Assembly (NCBI GenBank): GCA_934216145.1
Contig: CAKQBG010000055.1
Span: 1 to 11,651 of the forward strand
Origin: an uncultured Anaeroplasma sp.
GTDB lineage: Bacteria; Bacillota_I; Bacilli_A; Acholeplasmatales; Anaeroplasmataceae
Length of the DNA: 11,651 nt
Direction of reading: 5' to 3'
Positions 6,811-11,651 of this stretch are shown here, piece by piece. The position numbers and the translations under genes are program-made. The first letter of the stretch is position 1, and each line of letters opens with the position of its first letter. The notes under the pieces were generated by a model, which saw only the letters and a program-made list of their open reading frames with translations, was not told the DNA's origin and did not search any database.

Positions 6811-7881
6811 ATGAAAATTAGAATGATAAAATCTGATTTTTTTCGTATTCATAACAAAATTAATACTAAGAATGTAGAAATAGAGCAGGATTATGCGATA
6901 TTTGAGTTGGATTATCATGAATTAAAGAAAATTAAAAATCAAAAACTTCCTTATGAAATATTAGAATCGAATGTAAGTAGACTTAGTTTATTTTTTAAAA
7001 GCTATTATTTAATAATAATAGGTATATTTACATTATTTTCTATTATTTTTATAAACAATTATCGAGTTGAGGAAATATATTTTACTCAAGATACTCCTAT
7101 TAATTCTGAAATAGAAGCTAGAATAAATTCTTCATTAATTCCTTTATTTTGGTTTAAATTTTCAAATTTAGATTATACCTCCTTATCCTTAAAGCTTGAG
7201 AAAGAATATATTGAATATTCTTATATATCAGTCGAACAAAAAAATAATAAAATAAAGGTTGAAATTGTTTCGAATACAGAAGCTAAAAATATAGAATCTA
7301 GTAGTGGAAGTATTTATTCTTCATGTGACGCAATTATTTCATCTTATTATGCCTCAAATGGAGAAATCCAGGTCTCTAAGAATCAATATGTTCATAAGGG
7401 AGACTTACTCATTAAAGATATTGGTAATGGAGCAAGAGGATATGTTTGCGCAACAAGCTATAAAAAAGTAGTTGAAGAGATACCTAAAGAATGTAAGGAA
7501 ATTAGCTATGGAGAAAAAAATTATTATACGTCATTCAATTTTTTTGGAAATACCTTTGCATTTAATAAAAATAGATTTACAAATTCAGATTTAAATGAGA
7601 GTACTGTTTTTAATTTATTTTCTATCTTTGAGGTGAAAAAAATTGAAGAAATAGAAAAAAATGTTATAATTAAAACATATGATATTGAATCAGCAAGAAA
7701 AAAATCAATATCTAATATTTATCAAAACTTTGAAAAAAATAAGGTATTAAATTCAGAGAAAATTGATGATATTTATGAAAGAAGCATCGAGGAGTCTAAT
7801 AGCTCCTATAGGATTGTTTATATAGTTAAAATGACTTCATCAATTGGAATTACTAATAAGGAAGAGAAATATGAAACTTGA
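6811..7881 (+). CDS. yqfD: YqfD-like sporulation membrane protein
   Basis: YqfD-family proteins are needed in stage IV of sporulation in Bacillus, though their biochemistry is unclear. From ATG 6811 the protein has 356 residues (Bacillus YqfD about 398). It has a cytoplasmic N-terminal part, a single membrane segment at about 66-82 (YLIIIGIFTLFSIIF), and a large external domain. The family hallmark at about 172-205 reads CDAIISSYYASNGEIQVSKN and then VHKGDLLI, a lipoyl/beta-barrel-like stretch. An alternative ATG at 6802 overlaps the yqfC stop by four bases, but AAAGG (6797-6801) is spaced correctly only for 6811. Its 3' end overlaps phoH by 11 bases, so the two are probably translationally coupled. 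Composition is very rich in Ile, Asn, Lys and Ser, as expected at this GC content. Confidence 0.85.
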   Translation: MKIRMIKSDFFRIHNKINTKNVEIEQDYAIFELDYHELKKIKNQKLPYEILESNVSRLSLFFKSYYLIIIGIFTLFSIIFINNYRVEEIYFTQDTPINSEIEARINSSLIPLFWFKFSNLDYTSLSLKLEKEYIEYSYISVEQKNNKIKVEIVSNTEAKNIESSSGSIYSSCDAIISSYYASNGEIQVSKNQYVHKGDLLIKDIGNGARGYVCATSYKKVVEEIPKECKEISYGEKNYYTSFNFFGNTFAFNKNRFTNSDLNESTVFNLFSIFEVKKIEEIEKNVIIKTYDIESARKKSISNIYQNFEKNKVLNSEKIDDIYERSIEESNSSYRIVYIVKMTSSIGITNKEEKYET

Positions 7882-8827
7882 GACAAAAATTGAAAATTTA
7901 GAAATAGTAAGAGCTATATCTGGAATTAATAATTCTAATATAGGCGTATTAGAGGAAATATATTCTGTACCTATTGATATTCACGGTGATAGTATTCTTT
8001 GTAATTCTACAAATGATAATATTCTTTGTGAGCTTAATTCTATTTTTAAGCTTTTAATAAAAATGGCTGAAAATTCTATTAAAATAGCTCCTAGAGATGT
8101 TTATTATATTCATCAGATTGTTTTAGAGCATAATGAAGATAAATATATTGAATTTATAAATAATCGCAAGCCTATTTGTTATTCTCTTTATAATAAGCCT
8201 ATTTTTGCTAAAACATTAAAGCAAAATGAATATGTTCATTGTCTTTATAAAAAGGATTTAATATTTTCCATAGGTGCAGCTGGTACAGGTAAAACTTATT
8301 TAGCAGTATGCTATGCAGTTTCTGAGCTTAAAAAGGGAAATATTGAAAAAATAATATTAACTCGACCAGCAGTAGAAGCAGGAGAATCCCTAGGCTTTTT
8401 ACCAGGAGATTTAAAGGAAAAGGTTGATCCTTATTTAAGGCCTTTATATGATGCTTTATATGATATGCTAGGAGTAGAACAGGTTGAGGGCTTAATTCAA
8501 AAGCAAATTATTGAAATTGCCCCTTTAGCGTATATGAGAGGTAGAACATTAGAAAATGCTTGCATTATTCTAGATGAAGCTCAAAACGCGACAATTGACC
8601 AGCTTAAGATGTTTTTAACGAGAATGGGTTTTAATTCTAAGATGATTGTTACTGGAGATATTTCTCAGGTAGATTTACCATCATCTAAGAAATCGGGCTT
8701 AAAGATATCTGCCGAGCTTTTAAAGGATATTAAAGAAGTAGGATATATTGTTTTTGATAAAGCTGATGTTGTTAGACATCCGCTTGTTGGAAAAATCATT
8801 GAAAGATTTGAATCCCTAGAAAAATAA
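7871..8827 (+). CDS. phoH: PhoH-family P-loop ATPase
   Basis: From ATG 7871 the protein has 318 residues, as in Bacillus PhoH (319). Residues 1 to about 110 form the N-terminal family region and the PhoH ATPase domain follows. Walker A is GAAGTGKT at 135-142 (Lys141). The signature LTRPAVEAGESLGFLPGDLK is complete, Walker B is CIILDEAQ (Asp235, Glu236), and TGDISQVDLP forms the sensor region. PhoH proteins are cytoplasmic and thought to act in RNA metabolism, often as ribonuclease or helicase partners; they usually neighbour ybeY and era. Here the gene closes the cluster at a terminator, and ybeY is not present. An in-frame TTG at 7844 would add nine residues, but AAGGA (7858-7862) is correctly spaced for 7871. 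It overlaps the YqfD gene by 11 bases. Confidence 0.96.
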   Translation: MKLETKIENLEIVRAISGINNSNIGVLEEIYSVPIDIHGDSILCNSTNDNILCELNSIFKLLIKMAENSIKIAPRDVYYIHQIVLEHNEDKYIEFINNRKPICYSLYNKPIFAKTLKQNEYVHCLYKKDLIFSIGAAGTGKTYLAVCYAVSELKKGNIEKIILTRPAVEAGESLGFLPGDLKEKVDPYLRPLYDALYDMLGVEQVEGLIQKQIIEIAPLAYMRGRTLENACIILDEAQNATIDQLKMFLTRMGFNSKMIVTGDISQVDLPSSKKSGLKISAELLKDIKEVGYIVFDKADVVRHPLVGKIIERFESLEK

Positions 8828-8854
8828 ATCTCGCGTTTTACGTGAGATTTTTTT
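8826..8854 (+). terminator. intrinsic terminator closing the LysR-to-phoH cluster
   Basis: AAATCTCGCG (8826-8835) pairs with CGTGAGATTT (8841-8850), including one G-T pair, over loop TTTTA and continues into a T-run. The stem begins inside the phoH stop codon, so transcription ends directly after phoH. Confidence 0.9.
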
Positions 8855-8989
8855 AAAAAAATGCTTTTTTCTTCGCGTTTTCTAAGACTTGTAAAGTGTT
8901 TTTAACATTTTCTAAATTATTTATATATGTTTAACTTTATAAAAAATGCAAAAAATGTTGTTTTTTGAGTGTTTTTGCGCACTTATATC

Positions 8990-9018
8990 TTGAAAAAATG
9001 TTAAAAAAATATTAAAAT
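8990..9018 (+). promoter_or_regulatory. promoter of the membrane/L15-like gene
   Basis: TTGAAA (8990-8995) and TAAAAT (9013-9018) are 17 bases apart, predicting a start near 9025 and a leader of about 25 bases with AGGAGA (9037-9042) and GAGG (9044-9047). The upstream 8855-8989 is very T- and A-rich with several poly-A and poly-T tracts that could act as an UP element; I see no gene in it. Confidence 0.65.
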
Positions 9019-9050
9019 TGAATTACAATTTTATATAGGAGATGAGGTAA

Positions 9051-11564
9051 GTGAAAAAGAATTTCATTAAAAGTTATTTCAAGTCTTTTGGAATAATTCC
9101 GAGTATCGTAATTCTAGCAGCACTTTTTGTCGTGGCATATTTTTTCTACATTAGAAAAAATATGGTTTCCGACACAATTACAGATATTGGAATTGGTGCT
9201 TTAATGGTCGGATTAGTTGGCCTAGCTGGCATCGGTATCTCTAAATTATTAACAAAAGAAGTTAACTTCTTGGATTTTGGTAGGGGTGTAGGCTTTTGTG
9301 GTTCATTAATGCTAGCTATAATTGCTTTATGCAATGGATATCACACTAAACATGCACTTGTATTCTTTATCGCAGCAGGCGTTTTACTAGTAGAAATAGT
9401 AGTAAGATTTATCTTTGTTGATGATCAAAAAGAATACACATCATTTAGATACTATTTTGCAGCAATTGCAAATAAGTACAATCCATTGTTAATTTTATTG
9501 GCTGGTGCTTTAGTGGCTTTAATTGGAACTATTCTTGCAGCTAATAACATTACAGGCTCAATTAATGTCTTAAAAGAACTTTTAAACTTCAAATATATGC
9601 TAGTTGGTGGCTTATTTGCTGTTTTAGTTTTAGTTCTTATTCCTGCATTAATTGTAGATCCTAGTGAGAAATATGGAGCAAATATCTTTGATTTTGTTCT
9701 TTCAGTAGGATTTGTTGCATCATTATACTTATTCGTTCTTGCAATGAATGAGGTTGGTGTATTCTATGCTAGACTAATCATTTTAACTTGCGCATTATGT
9801 GCAGCTGGATTATTAGTTAGAGCAGTTTCTTATACTAAGGGTAAGAATTATAAATACACTGAGCATAAGGTTAGATCATATTTCTCAGATGTATATCAAA
9901 AATATGATTCATCATTATGGATCTTTATTGGTGCTATTTTAGTAGTTGTATTTGGTGTAGCTGCATCATATGCATCTGGTTCTACAGCTTTCACAAAGAT
10001 ATTTGGTGTTAAATTACAAACATTCAGTACAGTATTAAATTATATTTCTATTGTTGGTGTAGTTGCTTTAATAGCATTAATGTTTGTATTTAGAAATTTC
10101 AAGAGTGAAAAAATTGAAAGAGTAGATAGTTTATTAATTTCTTCATTATTAGCATCATCATTAATTATTCCATATTTCATTATGCTTTTAGCAATTGGTG
10201 GTGGTTTTGCTACATTAGCATCTAATGTATCATTATTAATACTATTTATCTTCATTGCAATTTTATTTATTGTATCAGCAGTAATTCAAACAATTCGTTT
10301 GATGAGCTATGATCCATTGCTTGAGATTCGTGAAGAGAATGCTAAGAGAGAACAAGAGAAGGCTTTAAAAGAGACTCAAAAGGCTGAAGAAACAAAAGAG
10401 GAAGCTGAAAAGATTCAAGAGGAAGAAACTCAAGATGATGCTTTTGTATATGATGACGATGACGTTAATGATATACTAAATGATAATTCTGAAGAGGTTG
10501 AAGAAACAGTTGAAGAGGCTGTTGAAGAACCTGTAGAAGAAACAGTTGAAAAGCCTGTAGAAGAAACAGTTGAGGAAGCAACTGAAGAAGCTAATGAGGA
10601 AGAAGCTGAGGATTCTGATGAGCTTGAGGAAGATGAAGAAGATGAGACTGATGAAGTTGAAGAAGCTGAGGATTCTGATGAGCTTGAGGAAGATGAAGCA
10701 GTTGAAGTATCTAATGACATCACTAAGAATATTCAAGTTCAAGAATATGTAGCTGTTGATGAGAATGGTGCTCCAAAGAAGATTAAGAAGAGATTTAACA
10801 CAAAGATGATGTTTGCTCCTTATGAAACAAAGGAATACTATAATGAAGTTAAGAACTACTTAATGATGTATCGTGCTAAAGGTAGAATCTCTGCTAGATG
10901 TGAAACATTTAGATATAAGGGACTAGTTGCTAAGGTTTCTTTAGGTGGTAAGACATTAAAGGTTTACTTAGCATTAGATCCAGAATTAGTTTCTCAATAT
11001 CCTAAGTATCACTTTAGAGATTGTTCTGAGAAGAAACAATATTCTGAAGTGCCAGTAATGATTAAGGTTCGTTCAGCTAGAGGCTTAAAGTACTTCAAGG
11101 AATTAGTTGATATGATGATGGCTAATCGTGAGGTTAAGCCTAAGAGAAAATTTGAACCAACAAATTATATGTCATCATTAATTCCAAATGGTGAGGCTAT
11201 TCTTGGTTCATTAGGATTATCTCAAGATTATTTACAAAATCTAATGAGTGCAGAAATGATTCCTGCTGAAATGCCAACTGATTTAGAGCATTTCCTTCCT
11301 TCAATCCAATCTGAACCACTTGAGGATGAAGAAGTAGAAGCTACAGTTTACTTAGATACTTTATGTAACCATTTCGAAGATGGTGAAGTTGTTGATATCG
11401 ACACATTAAAGTCAAAGCATGTAGTTACAAAGGGTAATGTAATTCATATTAAGGCTAGAGGTACAATGGATAGAAAGTTAACAATCTATGCTGAATACTT
11501 CGATGAGGATGCATTACAAATTCTATTATGCTTAAGCTGTACAGTTGTTAAGGTTTATCATTAA
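9051..11564 (+). CDS. multi-pass membrane protein with acidic repeat linker and C-terminal ribosomal L15-like domain
   Basis: The 837-residue product starts at GTG 9051, with AGGAGA eight bases upstream. Residues 1 to about 420 hold some 12 membrane segments, which look like three copies of a four-segment unit beginning near residues 1, 127 and 268. Each starts with a basic/aromatic (S/Y)YF stretch (10, 136, 278), and each has an acidic D(F/S) before the third segment (75, 214, 359). Residues about 425-555 are charged, then strongly Glu/Asp-rich with an 8-residue repeat (PVEETVEE) and a duplicated AEDSDELEEDE. Residues about 580-692 form a conserved domain (KKRFNTKMMF, then GKTLKVYLALDP) that I have seen in many uncharacterised clostridial proteins. 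Residues about 766-837 (FEDGEVVDIDTLKSK, then RKLTIYAEYFDEDAL) resemble the C-terminal part of ribosomal protein uL15, which reads FEDG, VDxxxLK and KKLTVxAxxFS. The paired glycines of true L15 are absent (LSCTVVK), so it is not a ribosomal protein. Lysines in the C-terminal part are mostly AAG, as in tig. Function unknown. Confidence 0.85.
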   Translation: MKKNFIKSYFKSFGIIPSIVILAALFVVAYFFYIRKNMVSDTITDIGIGALMVGLVGLAGIGISKLLTKEVNFLDFGRGVGFCGSLMLAIIALCNGYHTKHALVFFIAAGVLLVEIVVRFIFVDDQKEYTSFRYYFAAIANKYNPLLILLAGALVALIGTILAANNITGSINVLKELLNFKYMLVGGLFAVLVLVLIPALIVDPSEKYGANIFDFVLSVGFVASLYLFVLAMNEVGVFYARLIILTCALCAAGLLVRAVSYTKGKNYKYTEHKVRSYFSDVYQKYDSSLWIFIGAILVVVFGVAASYASGSTAFTKIFGVKLQTFSTVLNYISIVGVVALIALMFVFRNFKSEKIERVDSLLISSLLASSLIIPYFIMLLAIGGGFATLASNVSLLILFIFIAILFIVSAVIQTIRLMSYDPLLEIREENAKREQEKALKETQKAEETKEEAEKIQEEETQDDAFVYDDDDVNDILNDNSEEVEETVEEAVEEPVEETVEKPVEETVEEATEEANEEEAEDSDELEEDEEDETDEVEEAEDSDELEEDEAVEVSNDITKNIQVQEYVAVDENGAPKKIKKRFNTKMMFAPYETKEYYNEVKNYLMMYRAKGRISARCETFRYKGLVAKVSLGGKTLKVYLALDPELVSQYPKYHFRDCSEKKQYSEVPVMIKVRSARGLKYFKELVDMMMANREVKPKRKFEPTNYMSSLIPNGEAILGSLGLSQDYLQNLMSAEMIPAEMPTDLEHFLPSIQSEPLEDEEVEATVYLDTLCNHFEDGEVVDIDTLKSKHVVTKGNVIHIKARGTMDRKLTIYAEYFDEDALQILLCLSCTVVKVYH
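10530..10573 (+). repeat. two exact 20-base copies, 24-base period, in the acidic linker
   Basis: CCTGTAGAAGAAACAGTTGA occurs at 10530-10549 and again at 10554-10573. It encodes the repeated PVEETVE element, with more degenerate copies upstream from about 10493. Such in-frame repeats expand and contract by slippage. Confidence 0.85.
10599..10698 (+). repeat. two exact 40-base copies, 60-base period, in the acidic linker
   Basis: Bases 10599-10638 recur without mismatch at 10659-10698, each encoding EEAEDSDELEEDE. Identical synonymous codons in both copies point to recent duplication rather than selection for protein sequence alone. The 60-base period keeps the frame. Confidence 0.88.
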
Positions 11565-11578
11565 TAAAAATTAAGGCG

Positions 11579-11651
11579 CTCTAAATTTTGCGGAGTAAAT
11601 AGGTGCCTTCACCTCTAAATTAGAAGGAGTAACACCTCTAAACGGGTGGAG
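11579..11651. repeat. short imperfect repeats running off the right edge
   Basis: CTCTAAA, six bases, GGAGTAA occurs at 11579-11598 and 11613-11632; a third copy, CTCTAAA, five bases, GGAG, starts at 11636 and reaches the edge. Copies two and three share CACCTCTAAA. AGGTG-CCTT-CACCT (11601-11614) forms a perfect small hairpin, and AAGGCGCT (11573-11580) can pair with AGGTGCCTT (11601-11609) using wobble pairs. No T-run follows, so it is not an obvious terminator. It may be an RNA leader of the next gene or an intergenic repeat; I cannot assign it. Confidence 0.45.

Noticed and set aside
6685..6918. 77-residue minus-strand frame across the yqfC-yqfD junction
   Set aside because: It is antisense to two recognised genes and has no ribosome binding site.
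7844..7870. TTG start for phoH nine codons upstream
   Set aside because: AAGGA at 7858-7862 fits ATG 7871, and the resulting 318 residues match the family length.
6577..7881. Use of a mycoplasma genetic code (TGA as Trp)
   Set aside because: TGA ends three genes at positions that fit family lengths and neighbouring starts, so the standard code applies.
10430..10723. 97-residue serine-rich open frame on the minus strand
   Set aside because: It is the mirror of the GAA/GAG-rich acidic linker; poly-Ser is the expected antisense translation and there is no ribosome binding site.
10476..10752. Other overlapping frames on both strands in the acidic linker
   Set aside because: They arise from the same low-complexity repeats and have biased, implausible compositions (Phe/Leu-rich or Lys/Leu/Arg-rich).
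11571..11651. CRISPR array or known riboswitch at the right edge
   Set aside because: Repeat units are too short and unevenly spaced for CRISPR, and the sequence matches no riboswitch consensus I can recall.

Overview
The window suggests a low-GC member of the Bacillota, most likely Bacilli or an Erysipelotrichia-like lineage. The evidence is strongly AT-biased codon use, Shine-Dalgarno sites of the AGGAGG type, housekeeping sigma promoters, and a YqfC-YqfD-PhoH gene order known from spore-forming Bacillota. TGA closes three genes, so the code is the standard bacterial one and not the mycoplasma code. The taxonomic call is an inference.

Layout. The left edge (1-763, minus strand) carries the 5' part of an IS1634-type transposase. 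It runs off the window and has a one-base deletion in an A-run near its start. A gene-poor stretch (764-1167) follows. It holds an AT-rich interrupted palindrome, a strong extended -10 promoter, and an unusual leader whose Shine-Dalgarno sequence is separated from the next start codon by a hairpin. The protein quality-control block comes next: tig (trigger factor, 1168-2454, own terminator) and lon (ATP-dependent protease, 2614-4947, own promoter with a CIRCE-like half-site, own terminator).

A compact co-directional cluster then runs from 5061 to 8827. It encodes a LysR-type regulator, an RluA-family pseudouridine synthase one base downstream, a short YqfC-like protein, a YqfD-like membrane protein and a PhoH-family ATPase, and it ends in a clear intrinsic terminator. 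YqfC and YqfD are sporulation-associated families. Their presence hints at a sporulating lineage or a recent ancestor that sporulated.

The last gene (9051-11564) is the most unusual. It encodes an 837-residue protein with about 12 membrane segments that look like three copies of a four-segment unit. These are followed by a charged, Glu-rich tandem-repeat linker, a conserved cytoplasmic domain of unknown function, and a C-terminal domain that resembles the C-terminal part of ribosomal protein L15 (uL15). After it, the window ends in short imperfect repeats that I cannot assign.

Working together: tig and lon handle nascent-chain folding and protein turnover. The middle cluster combines RNA modification (RluA family), a PhoH ATPase and sporulation-type envelope proteins. 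The last gene may link the membrane to an RNA or ribosome-related function, but that is speculation from domain resemblance.
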